From: JAEUOS01 sp965279115
Lineage (GTDB): Bacteria; Pseudomonadota; Gammaproteobacteria; Burkholderiales; JAEUOS01
Direction: 5' to 3'
Assembly: GCA_965279115.1 (NCBI GenBank)
Contig: OZ257137.1
Coordinates: 2,480,001-2,544,000 of the forward strand
DNA: 64,000 bases
Part shown: one piece after another, positions 32,094 to 41,814 of the stretch
Layout of the letters: each line of letters starts with the position of its first letter
How positions within the stretch are numbered: position 1 is the stretch's first letter
Made by a program: the position numbers and the translations under genes
The notes under the pieces: generated by a model
The model's input: the letters and a program-made list of their open reading frames with translations, nothing else
What the model was told of the DNA's origin: nothing
Databases searched by the model: none

Positions 32094-33656
32094 GTGCGTC
32101 CCATCCGCCTCCTGATCATTCTCACCGTCGCGTTCCGTTTCGGCCTCGACGAATTCTTCATGGCGGCGGCCAAGGCGGGATGGGCGAAATCGCTTTACCG
32201 GGTGCTGTTTTCCTGGCGCAAGTTCGAGACGCCGCGCGGCGAACGCCTGCGTCTGGCGCTGGAAAACCTGGGGCCGATTTTCGTCAAGTTCGGGCAGCTC
32301 CTGTCGACCCGTCGCGACCTGATGCCCGAGGACATTGCCAACGAGCTTGCGCGCCTGCAGGATCGGGTGCCGCCGTTTGATCCGGCGTTGGCGGAGCGCC
32401 AGATCGAACTGGCCTTCGGCAAGCGGCCCGCTGACCTGTTCAGGGTGTTCGAACGCGAACCGGTCGCGTCAGCCTCGATCGCCCAGGTGCACTTCGCGGT
32501 CCTGCACGACGGCCGCGAGGTCGCGGTCAAGGTGTTGCGCCCGAACATGGTGCAGGTGATCGAGAGTGACCTCGACCTCATGCGTATCGCGGCCGGGCTG
32601 GTGGAGCGCTTGTGGGCCGACGGCAAGCGCCTCAAGCCGCGGGAAGTGGTGGCCGAGTTCGATGTGTATCTCCATGACGAGCTCGACCTCGTGCGCGAGG
32701 CTGCCAATGCCAGCCAGTTGCGACGCAATTTCGCCCCTGGCACGGCGCGCGGCCAGTTGCTGATGGTTCCCGAGATGCACTGGGAATATGTGTCGAACTC
32801 GGTCATGACCATGGAGCGCATGAAAGGCATCCCGGTCAGCCAGATCGAGCGCCTCAAGGCCGCCGGGGTGGACCTGCAGAAGCTCTCCCGCGACGGGGTG
32901 GAGATTTTTTTCTCCCAGGTGTTCTCGGACGGTTTTTTCCATGCGGACATGCACCCCGGCAACATTTACGTGAGCGACGATCCGGCGACGCTCGGCCGCT
33001 ACATCGCGCTCGACTTCGGCATCGTCGGCACCTTGTCCGAGTTCGACAAGGATTATCTGGCGCAGAACTTCCTCGCGTTCTTCAATCGCGACTACCACCG
33101 GGTGGCGGTCCTGCACGTGGAATCGGGCTGGGCGCCGCGCGACACCAACATCGAGGCGCTTGAAGGAGCGGTCAGGGCCTGCTGCGAGCCGCATTTCGAT
33201 CGACCGTTGAAGGAAATTTCACTTGGACAGGTGCTGCTGCGCCTGTTCCAGACCTCGCGCCGCTTCAATGTGGAAATCCAGCCGCAATTGGTCTTGTTGC
33301 AGAAGACCCTGCTCAATATCGAAGGACTCGGGCGCCAGCTCGATCCCGATCTGGATTTGTGGAAAACCGCCAAGCCGTATCTGGAGAAGTGGATGCATCG
33401 ACAGGTCGGCTGGGATGGGTTCATGACCAATGTCCGACGCGAGGCACCGCACCTTGCGAAAATGCTGCCGCAATGGCCGCGCCTGATCACCCAGGCACTG
33501 GAGCGCGCCGCGCACGACGCGCCGGATCAGGCGTCCCTGCGGGCACTGTCCGAAGCGGTGGAGCGGCAGCGCCGCCAGGTGCGGATGCTCACATTTGCGA
33601 TCGCAATGCTGGCGATCGTCATGTTGGCGTGGGTGGTCTGGATCTGGCGTCATTAG
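32094..33656 (+). CDS. ubiB: Ubiquinone biosynthesis protein UbiB (ABC1/ADCK-type atypical kinase)
   Basis: A 520-residue UbiB, an atypical kinase-like ATPase at the inner membrane required for aerobic ubiquinone synthesis. Signatures: GPIFVKFGQLLSTRRDLMP near 58-76 (KxGQ motif), EREPVASASIAQVHFAVL near 118-135 (Ala-rich loop replacing the Gly loop), VAVKVLRP near 143 (Lys), MHPGNIYV near 286 and ALDFGIVG near 303 (DFG). Two hydrophobic helices at about 500-518 anchor the C-terminus. GTG 32094 gives the standard N-terminus. Partner ubiJ is upstream beyond the PfkB gene. Confidence 0.96.
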   Translation: MRPIRLLIILTVAFRFGLDEFFMAAAKAGWAKSLYRVLFSWRKFETPRGERLRLALENLGPIFVKFGQLLSTRRDLMPEDIANELARLQDRVPPFDPALAERQIELAFGKRPADLFRVFEREPVASASIAQVHFAVLHDGREVAVKVLRPNMVQVIESDLDLMRIAAGLVERLWADGKRLKPREVVAEFDVYLHDELDLVREAANASQLRRNFAPGTARGQLLMVPEMHWEYVSNSVMTMERMKGIPVSQIERLKAAGVDLQKLSRDGVEIFFSQVFSDGFFHADMHPGNIYVSDDPATLGRYIALDFGIVGTLSEFDKDYLAQNFLAFFNRDYHRVAVLHVESGWAPRDTNIEALEGAVRACCEPHFDRPLKEISLGQVLLRLFQTSRRFNVEIQPQLVLLQKTLLNIEGLGRQLDPDLDLWKTAKPYLEKWMHRQVGWDGFMTNVRREAPHLAKMLPQWPRLITQALERAAHDAPDQASLRALSEAVERQRRQVRMLTFAIAMLAIVMLAWVVWIWRH

Positions 33657-33746
33657 CCCCGACTTGATCGGCCCGTTCGGCACGGCTTTTGCCTGCCGAT
33701 GACAGGCGCGATCAACCCTGGTTTGGCGGATTTCCCGCCTTCCGGA

Positions 33747-33774
33747 TTCGCACAGTGCTGCGGCTCCCTATAAA
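33747..33774 (+). promoter_or_regulatory. Candidate sigma70 promoter of the symporter gene
   Basis: TTCGCA (33747-33752), 16 bp, TATAAA (33769-33774) lies 46 bp before the symporter start in the 163-bp gap after ubiB. The -10 is good and the -35 matches four of six positions. Confidence 0.4.
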
Positions 33775-33819
33775 ATCCGCCAGATTTTTCCTGCTGCATC
33801 CATTCGCGGAGACGTTGTC

Positions 33820-35280
33820 ATGCTCATCGGATTCGTCACCTTGTACCTGCTCGCCTCGATAGGCATCGGCCTCTATGCCGCAACCCGGGTGCATAGTGCG
33901 AAGGATTTCGCGGTTGCCGGGCGCAGCCTGCCTTTGCCGGTGGTTACCGCCACGGTGTTCGCCACCTGGTTCGGTGCCGAAACGGTGCTTGGGGTTTCGG
34001 CCACTTTCGTGCGCGATGGGTTGGGCGGGGTGGTGGCCGACCCGTTCGGCGCAGCGTTGTGTCTGATCCTGGCCGGATTGTTTTTCGCGCCGCGCCTGTA
34101 TCGCATGGGCTTGCTGACGATCGGCGACTATTACCGCATACGTTACAACCGTCCCGTCGAGGTGATCACATCGATCGCCATCGTGATTTCCTACCTGGGA
34201 TGGGTGGCGGCGCAGATCAAGGCGCTCGGCCTGGTTTTCAACATCGTCACCGGGGGTGCCATCAGCAATGAATGGGGCATGGTGCTGGGCGCCGCGATCG
34301 TGCTCACTTACACCACCTTCGGTGGCATGTTCGCCGTCGCGTTCCTGGATTTCGTGCAGATGATGGTGGTGATGTGCGGCCTTCTGTTCATTGCGTGGTT
34401 CATTGGCGGGATGGCGGGCGGTATCGGATCCGTCGTTGCGCACGCCAATGAGGCTGGCAAGCTGCAGTTCTTTCCGAGCGAAGGCGGTTATCGGGCCTGG
34501 GTACCGTTTATCGGTGCCTGGCTGACGATGATGCTGGGGTCGATCCCGCAACAAGACGTGTTCCAGCGCATCACATCGGCCAAGAACGAGAAGACCGCGG
34601 TGCGCGGATCGGTGCTGGGCGGTTCAATCTATTTCGCCTTCGCATTCGTGCCAATGTTCCTGGCGTACGCCGCCACGGTGGTCGATCCGGCGAAGTTCGG
34701 GGAACTGGTCAAGACCGATTCACAGCTGGTGTTGCCCACGCTGATCCTGACGCACACGCCGGTTTTCGCACAGGTGATCTTCTTCGGCGCCTTGCTGTCG
34801 GCCATCATGAGCTGTTCGTCGGCGACCTTGCTGGCGCCGTCGGTGGCGTTTTCGGAAAACATCGTGCGCGGCTTCTATCCGAACATGTCGGACCGACGGT
34901 TCCTTCTGGTGATGCGCACCTCCCTGGTCGGATTTGCGCTGATCGTGCTATTTGTGGCGCTCAACAGCAAGCTCACCATTTTCCAGATGGTCGAGAGCGC
35001 CTACAAGATCACGCTCGTGACTGCCTTCGTGCCGCTGGCTTTTGGCCTGTACTGGCTGCGCGCGACTACCCAGGGGGCCTATTTCGCGATGGGGGCCGGC
35101 CTGGGTGTCTGGCTGACGGCGGAGATCTTCATCCAGAGCGAGGTATGGCCGGCGCAAATGCTGGGCTTCGCCGCAGCGATCGTCGGAATGATCGCGGGAT
35201 CGCTTTTGCCGCAGAAGATTCGCCATGCACCAACCAGCCATCACCATGGCGGGGGTGCGGTCCACCATCCGCACGCCTGA
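33820..35280 (+). CDS. Sodium:solute symporter (SSS family)
   Basis: A 486-residue membrane protein with about thirteen helices and the LeuT-type SSS signatures: DFAVAGRSLPLPVVTATVFATWFGAETVLGVSA (residues 29-61; key part GRSLP then TWFGAET), LTIGDYYRIRY near 98 and SIPQQDVFQRITSAKN near 241-256. Members import proline, pantothenate, acetate, sugars or similar with Na+. The C-terminus ends in a His-rich tail (TSHHHGGGAVHHPHA), which may bind metal or be incidental. Substrate cannot be assigned. It stands alone between ubiB and a strong bidirectional terminator. Confidence 0.9.
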   Translation: MLIGFVTLYLLASIGIGLYAATRVHSAKDFAVAGRSLPLPVVTATVFATWFGAETVLGVSATFVRDGLGGVVADPFGAALCLILAGLFFAPRLYRMGLLTIGDYYRIRYNRPVEVITSIAIVISYLGWVAAQIKALGLVFNIVTGGAISNEWGMVLGAAIVLTYTTFGGMFAVAFLDFVQMMVVMCGLLFIAWFIGGMAGGIGSVVAHANEAGKLQFFPSEGGYRAWVPFIGAWLTMMLGSIPQQDVFQRITSAKNEKTAVRGSVLGGSIYFAFAFVPMFLAYAATVVDPAKFGELVKTDSQLVLPTLILTHTPVFAQVIFFGALLSAIMSCSSATLLAPSVAFSENIVRGFYPNMSDRRFLLVMRTSLVGFALIVLFVALNSKLTIFQMVESAYKITLVTAFVPLAFGLYWLRATTQGAYFAMGAGLGVWLTAEIFIQSEVWPAQMLGFAAAIVGMIAGSLLPQKIRHAPTSHHHGGGAVHHPHA

Positions 35281-35294
35281 CGCGTTCCGCGAAA

Positions 35295-35321
35295 AAAAAG
35301 CCCGCCATTGGCGGGCTTTTT
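35295..35321. terminator. Bidirectional intrinsic terminator
   Basis: A perfect 12-bp stem, AAAAAGCCCGCC (35295-35306) and GGCGGGCTTTTT (35310-35321), with an ATT loop; the left arm is preceded by more A residues. It lies between the convergent symporter (ends 35280) and binding-protein (ends 35338) genes and gives a U-run in both directions. Confidence 0.9.
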
Positions 35322-35337
35322 CAGTTGTTCGATGCGC

Positions 35338-36519
35338 TCAGGGTTCCACGTACGGCGTGATTACGGTCCATTTGCCGTCCTTGATCTGCGACAAGCGCGA
35401 CTTGTTCGACCCGAGGTGCTTGGTGGGTGAATAGGTCATCTGGTCGGCGCCGAACATGTCCGGCGGGATGGTCATCGAATCCAGCGCCTTGATGAAGGTG
35501 TCGGTGGTGAGGTTCTTGCCCGCCTTGGCAGCGGTGGCGATCACGCCGTCCATGATGCTGTATCCGTAGGCCGAGAACACGTCCGGATCCTCATTGAACT
35601 TGGTCTTGTACTTGGTGGCCCAGAAGCGGATGTTCTGCGAAGCGTCGTCCAGGTAGGGATGGGCGGCGGTATGGGCGGCGATATAGCCGTTCATCGCCGG
35701 CCCGCCGAGGCGATGGATCAGGTGCGTGTAGGACGCGGAGGTGCCGACAAATTCTGCATTGAGGCCGGTCTTGCGTGCTTCGGCGATGGTGCCGACGGTT
35801 TCGCGAATGATGGTACCCATCACGATGGTGTCGCAACCGGAACCCTTCATCTTGGCGACTTGCGAAGAGAAATCGGTGGAGCCACGCTTGTAGCTGGTTT
35901 TTTCCACCAGGGTCTTGCCGGTTTCCTTGAGTCCGGCTTCCGCACCCGACAGTACCTCGGCACCGAAGTCGTCATCCTGGTAGATGATGCACCACTTGCG
36001 ATCGGCCTTGACCTTGTTCAGGTGCTTGATGCCGGAACGCACCTGGTCGTGATAGGTCGCCGCGAAGGAGTACTTGAGCTTGTGCAGTGGCTCGTACATC
36101 TGCCGCGCCGCGGTCAGCGGGAAAAGGTGCGGGATGTTTTTTTCGAAGAATATCGGCATGGTCGCCATGGCGATCGGCGTGCCGATGTTGCCGGCGGTGA
36201 CGAAGATCTTGTCGCGCTGCGCGAGTTTCTGCGCCGCCAGTACCGCTTTCTTGGGGTCGTAGCCGGAATCCTCGACGATGAGCCGGATCTTGCGGCCATT
36301 GACGCCGCCCTGCTCGTTGATTTCGTCGGCGCGCAATTGCATGCCGTTGCGTGCCGACTTGCCGAACGCAGCGATCGGCCCGGACAGGTCCTGGATGGTT
36401 CCAACCAGGATCTCGTCCTTGGTGACGCCCTGGGTCTGGGCTTGGGTCTGGGTGACGACGCCGCACAGGGCGAGGGCGAATCCCATGGTGGCAAGGTTCA
36501 ATTTGAGCGGGGCTCTCAT
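35338..36519 (-). CDS. Branched-chain amino acid-type ABC transporter substrate-binding protein
   Basis: A 393-residue periplasmic binding protein of the LivK/Peripla_BP_6 type. A signal peptide spans about residues 1-28 (ending TQTQAQ), followed by ILVGTIQDLSGPIAAFGKSARNGMQLRADEINEQGGVNGRKIRLI, whose key part SGPIAAFGKSARNGM is the ligand-loop region. CGGAGAC precedes ATG 36519; the frame extends 20 codons upstream without a ribosome site. Such proteins capture amino acids, aromatic acids or other carboxylates. No permease or ATPase genes are adjacent, so it is an orphan here. It follows the acyl-CoA synthetase gene by 59 bp. Confidence 0.92.
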   Translation of the reverse strand: MRAPLKLNLATMGFALALCGVVTQTQAQTQGVTKDEILVGTIQDLSGPIAAFGKSARNGMQLRADEINEQGGVNGRKIRLIVEDSGYDPKKAVLAAQKLAQRDKIFVTAGNIGTPIAMATMPIFFEKNIPHLFPLTAARQMYEPLHKLKYSFAATYHDQVRSGIKHLNKVKADRKWCIIYQDDDFGAEVLSGAEAGLKETGKTLVEKTSYKRGSTDFSSQVAKMKGSGCDTIVMGTIIRETVGTIAEARKTGLNAEFVGTSASYTHLIHRLGGPAMNGYIAAHTAAHPYLDDASQNIRFWATKYKTKFNEDPDVFSAYGYSIMDGVIATAAKAGKNLTTDTFIKALDSMTIPPDMFGADQMTYSPTKHLGSNKSRLSQIKDGKWTVITPYVEP

Positions 36520-36578
36520 GATGTCTCCGTTGTGGTGTGTGATGTTGGGGGGAAATGATACTTTCAAGGATGCTGACA

Positions 36579-38453
36579 TCAGGCGGCCTTGCCGGCATAC
36601 ATCGATTCGATCAGGTCGCGGTACTTCTCGCCCACAAGTTTGCGCTTGAGCTTCATCGTCGGCGTGAGTTCCTCATCCTCGGGAGTCAGCTTGTTCTCGA
36701 TCAGGCGGAACTGCTTGATCTGCTCCACCCTGGCGAACATGCGGTTGACCTTCTCGATTTCCTCGCCGATCAGGCCGACCACTTCCGGCCGGCGTGTCAG
36801 GCTCTTGTAGTCGGAAAAGGGGATCGAACGCTCTTGTGCCCATTGTTCGACATTCTCGTGGTCGATCATCACCAGGCACGACAGGTAGGCACGCTTGTCG
36901 CCAATGACCACCGCGTCGGTGATATAGGGCGAGAACTTCAGCTGGTTCTCGAATTCCGAGGGCGTGATGTTCTTGCCACCGGCGGTGATGATGATGTCCT
37001 TCATGCGGTCGGTGATGTAGAAGTAGCCGTCGGTGTCAACACGTCCGACGTCGCCGGTGTGTAGCCAGCCGTCGACGATGGTCTCCGCGGTTTTCTCCGG
37101 CAGGTTGAGGTAGCCCATGAAGACGCTATCGCCCTTGACCAGCAATTCGCCTTCAGGAGACACCTTCACTTCGGCATGGCGGGTCGCGATGCCGATCGAG
37201 CCCGGCTTGATGCGTTCGAGCGGGTTGGACGTCACCGCGCCGCAACTCTCGGTCATGCCCCATACCTCGACCATGTTGAGGCCCAGCGCCATGTACCAGC
37301 GCACCAGGTCGGGGGAGATGGGCGCGGCACCGGTCAAGAGGATGCGTGCGCGGTGCACCCCGATCATGCGTCGGATGTTGTCGAGCACCAGGAAGCGGGC
37401 CACGCTGAAAGTCAGCGACAGATCCGCCGGGACCGGCTTGCCCTCCTCGATCAGGCGCGCGCGCCGCATCCCCACGCCGATGGCCCAGGCGTAGGCCAAT
37501 TGCTGGAGTCGCGTCGATTCACGGATACGGATCAGCACCCCGGAGTAGAACTTTTCCCAAACCCGCGGCACGGCGGTGAAGGTGGTGGGCTGGATTTCGC
37601 GGACGTTCTCCGGCACCGTGTCGGGATTCTCGACGAAATTGATGACGCTGCCGGTGAGTAGCGCGAAGTATTCGCCCCCCATGCGCTCGGCGATGTGGCA
37701 AAGCGGCAGGAATGCCATGCGCTCGTCAGACTCCGACTGTGGAGCAAATTCATTGTAGGCATGGCAGGTGAAGATGATGTTGCGATGGGAAATCATCGCG
37801 CCTTTGGGCTTGCCCGTCGTACCGGACGTGTAGACCAGGATGGCGAGGTCTTCGGGTTTGCGGGACTCGATGCACTGCCGCAAGAGTTCCGGATGGGCGG
37901 CGTGATGGGCGCGGCCGAGGCTGCGCAGGTCATCGAAACTCATCACTTGCGGGTCGTCGAGCTCGCGCAGGCCTTCCATATCGAAGACGATGATCTTGCG
38001 CAATCCGGGCAGGCGCGCGCGCACTTCCAGTGCCTTGTCGAGTTGCTCGTCGTCTTCCACGAAGAGGAACACGGTCGACGAATCGGCGCATAGGTATTCG
38101 ACCTGTGTGGCGGCATCGGTAGGATAGATGCCATTGACCACGCCGCCGGCGGTTAGCGCGCCAAGGTCGGCGTAGATCCACTCACGGTTGGTGTTCGACA
38201 GTACCGACGCGACTTCGCCGGGTCGGTAGCCCAGAGCCACCAGGCCCAGCGCGACTTCGCGCACGATGTCGCCAAGTGCGTTCCAGGAAAGCGGCTTCCA
38301 GATGCCGAAATCCTTTTGGCGCAGCGCGACCCGATCGCCGCGACGCGCAACGCCATCCCAGAACATGCGTGCGACCGTGTCGCCCTGCGCCAGTCCGGCG
38401 CTGGCAGGCGTTGGCTGATCAAAAGCCGTCGCTGACCACTTGAACCCGAACAT
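36579..38453 (-). CDS. AMP-dependent long-chain acyl-CoA synthetase
   Basis: A 624-residue ANL-superfamily enzyme that activates a fatty or aromatic acid through an acyl-AMP to its CoA ester. Motifs: YTSGTTGKPKGAMISHRN near 208-225 (P-loop), EVWGMTESCGAVTSN near 385-399 (A5), DGWLHTGDVGRVDTDGYFYI near 464-483 (A7) and TAGGKNITPSEFEN near 492-505. The C-terminal lysine region TPTMKLKRK (about 600) fits long-chain (FadD15-like) members. GGAG is 8 nt before ATG 38453; the frame runs 30 codons further upstream without support. Grouping with an amino-acid-type binding protein is common in betaproteobacterial acid-uptake loci, but here the permeases are missing. Confidence 0.92.
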   Translation of the reverse strand: MFGFKWSATAFDQPTPASAGLAQGDTVARMFWDGVARRGDRVALRQKDFGIWKPLSWNALGDIVREVALGLVALGYRPGEVASVLSNTNREWIYADLGALTAGGVVNGIYPTDAATQVEYLCADSSTVFLFVEDDEQLDKALEVRARLPGLRKIIVFDMEGLRELDDPQVMSFDDLRSLGRAHHAAHPELLRQCIESRKPEDLAILVYTSGTTGKPKGAMISHRNIIFTCHAYNEFAPQSESDERMAFLPLCHIAERMGGEYFALLTGSVINFVENPDTVPENVREIQPTTFTAVPRVWEKFYSGVLIRIRESTRLQQLAYAWAIGVGMRRARLIEEGKPVPADLSLTFSVARFLVLDNIRRMIGVHRARILLTGAAPISPDLVRWYMALGLNMVEVWGMTESCGAVTSNPLERIKPGSIGIATRHAEVKVSPEGELLVKGDSVFMGYLNLPEKTAETIVDGWLHTGDVGRVDTDGYFYITDRMKDIIITAGGKNITPSEFENQLKFSPYITDAVVIGDKRAYLSCLVMIDHENVEQWAQERSIPFSDYKSLTRRPEVVGLIGEEIEKVNRMFARVEQIKQFRLIENKLTPEDEELTPTMKLKRKLVGEKYRDLIESMYAGKAA

Positions 38454-38592
38454 CCTTGTCTCCTGAGCCGCGCCCCTCGAAGCGATGCGGCTTTCTTGTA
38501 CCCTTGTGCGCAGGATTTTGGCCGGTTCCAGCCATGCGCGCAAGGCGCAACGCGGCCTGCGCGAGCCTTTGCGGGAAAACCCCTACGTTCCC

Positions 38593-39777
38593 TCAGGGCG
38601 TGCGCGACTTCCGCGAGCCATCCTCGAAAAACTCTTCTTCGGCGATGAGCTTGCCGCTTTCATCGAAGTCCTTCTGCCTTTCGCGCCAGCCGCGCGGATG
38701 AAACCAGGTCTCGGCCTGCAAGCTGCCGTCCTCACGATACGTCCGTCGCGAACCGAAAGGCGCGCCCAGGTTCCCGCCTGTCCCGACCTGCCGTTGCTCT
38801 TCGGAACGCAGGCGCCCGTTGTCCCAATACTGTCGCAAGACGGCCGGGGCGCTGGCCGTAGCAGGGCGCTCGACCTCGCTGCGCTTGCTGCCGTTCATGT
38901 ACCACTCGGTGCTGCGCACGGCCACGCCACCACGCCATTCCGTGTCGCGCAATACTTGCCCCGTCGCGGCAAATTCCCGGTCCCGCCCTTCGCGCGGCTG
39001 CCGCGCACGACCATCCGGGTCGAGTGCGGTGCTGCGCTCGGTGCGCACTACCGTCGAGTCGGGATGGAAGGCTTTCTCGATGCGCACTGCATCAGAGATA
39101 TCGATCTGCGAAGCCGGCAGGCCATTGCGCAGGGAGACCCGACTGAGCAGCTTTCCGGCCTCCCACGTTTCGCGCGTGACAACTTCGCCCCTTGCGGAAT
39201 GCAGGTTGGTTGTTGCCTTTCCGAGATGCCCGCACGGACGCTCGGTTTCCTTCAGGCGGTTGAGCGTGCTGCAAGCGAGGCGGACAATCTGCCCGGCCTC
39301 GTTGAATTCGACCGACGGGTTGAGGCCGGCGCCACGCGGCTCTCCGTGATCGGGAAAGCGTGTGACCCGTTCGGGATTGCCGCTTCGAAAGTAGTTTCGC
39401 GAAATCCCGATGGTTTCGCCGTCGGCGGCCGCTTCTTCGCGCTTTAGGGTGCCATCTGGCCAATACTCGCGTTGCACGCCATCCCGGTTGCCGCGCTCAT
39501 TGACATTTCCCGAGCGCTTGCCACCGTCGCGATCATAGAAGGTGCGCGAGCCGATGAATTTGCCATCACGCAATTCCTCTTCGCGTTGCAGACGTCCGTC
39601 GCTGTCGCGGCAGCGCATCAACCCGGTCTTCCCTGCCGTGGTATTGCCGTTCGCGGGGTTGACCTGGGCGCCGCCGACCTCGCACTGCAGGGGCTGCGCA
39701 TGCGCGGTAGCCGCGAAAGCGATGGCGGCTATTGCGCAGGCCAGGCTTGCTGACAGGAGGGGGGTGGTTTTTTTCAC
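38593..39777 (-). CDS. Exported protein with YwqK/MORN-variant repeats
   Basis: A 394-residue protein with a signal peptide (about 1-27, ending ATAHAQ), then repeated blocks in which an aromatic residue and a [D/N]G turn precede charged strands: REYWPDGTLKREE, RTFYDRDGGKRSG, RQYWDNGRLRSEE, RTYREDGSLQAET and KDFDESGKLIAEE. These are MORN-variant repeats of the kind found in YwqK-family antitoxin-like proteins. No enzyme motif is seen and the function is unknown. GTG 39777 overlaps the recQ stop by 4 bp. Codons 2-8 contain A7 and C6 runs that could slip. Confidence 0.75.
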   Translation of the reverse strand: MKKTTPLLSASLACAIAAIAFAATAHAQPLQCEVGGAQVNPANGNTTAGKTGLMRCRDSDGRLQREEELRDGKFIGSRTFYDRDGGKRSGNVNERGNRDGVQREYWPDGTLKREEAAADGETIGISRNYFRSGNPERVTRFPDHGEPRGAGLNPSVEFNEAGQIVRLACSTLNRLKETERPCGHLGKATTNLHSARGEVVTRETWEAGKLLSRVSLRNGLPASQIDISDAVRIEKAFHPDSTVVRTERSTALDPDGRARQPREGRDREFAATGQVLRDTEWRGGVAVRSTEWYMNGSKRSEVERPATASAPAVLRQYWDNGRLRSEEQRQVGTGGNLGAPFGSRRTYREDGSLQAETWFHPRGWRERQKDFDESGKLIAEEEFFEDGSRKSRTP

Positions 39778-41600
39778 GTTTGGCGGCCCTGGGAGGTCAC
39801 AGAGGATTGCAGCAGCGCGAGCAATTCCGAGCCATAGCGCTCGAGCTTTTTCGCGCCGATGCCGCTTATTGTTGCAAGCTCATCCAGGCTTGCCGGTGCG
39901 CGCGACGCGATTTCCATGAGGGTGGCGTCATGGAATATCACGTAAGCCGGAACGCCATGCGACTGTGCCGTGTCGCGGCGCCAGGCCCGCAGCGCGTCAA
40001 GCGTGCCGGCGGCACCGGGGTTGTCCGACAGCGGAGACACTTTGCCGGGCGCGCGGGTGCGCCGCTTTGCGCCTCGCACTTCGGCAGCGGCTTCGCGCAA
40101 GGCGACCGCCTGCTGACCCTTCAGGATGGCGCGTGCCGAGGATGTGAGGCGAAGGGCGCCGAATGCCTCGGCATCGGCGTCTAGATGGCCGCTGGCGACC
40201 AGGTGCCGAAACAAGGCGCGCCATTGCTTGTCGCTCAAGTTGGTGCCGACGCCGAATGTCTTGAGGGCGTCATGGCCAAGTTGGCGGACGCGGTCGGTGG
40301 ATTGCCCGCGCAGGATGTCGATCAGGTGTCCGGCGCCGAAGCGCTGGCCGGTGCGATAGACCGCCGACAAGGCTTTCTGCGCCGACTCCGTGGCGTCGAC
40401 GACTGTCGGCGGGTGGAGGCAATTGTCACAATTTCCGCACGGCTTGCCGGTTTCGCCGAAGTAGGCCAGCAATCGCACCCGGCGGCATTCGGCCGTTTCC
40501 GCCAGGCCTACAAGGGCTTCGAGCTTGCCGCGCGAGACGCGCTTAAACTCCTCGTCGGCCTCGGATTCGTCGATCATGCGACGTTGCTGCACGACGTCCG
40601 CCAGGCCGTACGCCATCCACGCGTTCGCCGGAGCGCCGTCGCGGCCGGCGCGGCCGGTTTCCTGGTAATAGGCTTCGATGCTTTTGGGCAGGTCGAGATG
40701 CGCCACGAAGCGGACGTCGGGTTTGTCTATCCCCATGCCGAAGGCGATGGTGGCGGTCATGACGACGCCATCGCCGTCTACAAACCGGCGTTGGTGCTGC
40801 GCGCGGATTTCCGCGTCGAGACCGGCGTGATAGGGCAGCGCGGGAATGCCGTGCGAGGTGAGCCACGTTGCGGTTTCCTCAACCTTCTTGCGGGACAGGC
40901 AGTAGACGATTCCGGCGTCGCCGGCGTGCTCGCGCTGCAGGAAGCGCAAGAGCTGCTCGCGCGCACTTTCCTTCTCGACGATCGCGTAGCGGATATTGGG
41001 CCGGTCGAAGCTCTCGATGAAAACCCGCGCCTCCTCGAGATGCAGGCGGGAAGTGATTTCGCGTCGGGTCAGCTCGTCGGCGGTGGCGGTCAGCGCGATC
41101 CGTGGAACCGCCGGGAAGCGTTCGTGGAGCACGGCCAGTTCGATGTATTCGGGGCGGAAGTCATGTCCCCACTGCGAAACGCAGTGGGCTTCGTCGATGG
41201 CGAAAAGCGCGACCTTTGCGCGTTCGAGCAGGGACTGGAAGCGGGGCGTGACCAGGCGTTCGGGCGCGACGTAAATCATGTCGAGTTCGCCGGCGACAAA
41301 GGCGCGCTCGACGGCGTTCGCTCCGGCGGCGTCGAGGGTCGAGTTGAGGGCGGCCGCACGTACGCCGGCTTCGGCCAATGCGGCAACCTGGTCGGCCATG
41401 AGCGCGATGAGCGGCGAGACCACCACGCCACAACCCGGACGCATCAGCGCCGGAATCTGGTAACAGAGCGACTTCCCGCCACCGGTGGGCATCAGCACCA
41501 GGGCGTCCCCGCCAGCTGCGACATGGCTGACGATTTCGCCTTGGTTGCCGCGAAACCGGGGGTAACCGAAAACATCGTTGAGGATGGAAAGCGCACTCAT
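39774..41600 (-). CDS. recQ: ATP-dependent DNA helicase RecQ
   Basis: A 608-residue RecQ helicase, a 3'-5' DNA unwinding enzyme of recombination repair. Motif 0 FRGNQGEIV near 16, Walker A MPTGGGKS near 37-44, DEAHCVSQWGHDFRPEY near 135-151 (motif II plus the aromatic loop), TATA near 170, QETGRAGRDG near 311 (motif VI), a zinc site CRRVRLLAYFGE...CGNCDNC near 365-390, winged-helix RQC domain, and a C-terminal HRDC domain (about 525-600). Domain order and length are standard. It is followed by the YwqK-like gene with a 4-bp overlap. ATG 41600. Confidence 0.96.
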   Translation of the reverse strand: MSALSILNDVFGYPRFRGNQGEIVSHVAAGGDALVLMPTGGGKSLCYQIPALMRPGCGVVVSPLIALMADQVAALAEAGVRAAALNSTLDAAGANAVERAFVAGELDMIYVAPERLVTPRFQSLLERAKVALFAIDEAHCVSQWGHDFRPEYIELAVLHERFPAVPRIALTATADELTRREITSRLHLEEARVFIESFDRPNIRYAIVEKESAREQLLRFLQREHAGDAGIVYCLSRKKVEETATWLTSHGIPALPYHAGLDAEIRAQHQRRFVDGDGVVMTATIAFGMGIDKPDVRFVAHLDLPKSIEAYYQETGRAGRDGAPANAWMAYGLADVVQQRRMIDESEADEEFKRVSRGKLEALVGLAETAECRRVRLLAYFGETGKPCGNCDNCLHPPTVVDATESAQKALSAVYRTGQRFGAGHLIDILRGQSTDRVRQLGHDALKTFGVGTNLSDKQWRALFRHLVASGHLDADAEAFGALRLTSSARAILKGQQAVALREAAAEVRGAKRRTRAPGKVSPLSDNPGAAGTLDALRAWRRDTAQSHGVPAYVIFHDATLMEIASRAPASLDELATISGIGAKKLERYGSELLALLQSSVTSQGRQT

Positions 41601-41814
41601 GCGGGCATTCTAGGGCCTGGAATGTCAGCCCTGTGCGTGACGGAAAAGCGGATCCGCCGGGTGATGCGACTCCAGCACGTGTTGTGACTGAGCAACACTT
41701 TGGCCGGATGTGCGGTTCGGTCCGGCTATTCTGGCCGTTTCCCGGGTTTCAGCCCGAACTGTCTTTTTTCGGCCTTTGCCACACGGGTTCGCGGCTCTGG
41801 TTCGCCCCAAAAGC

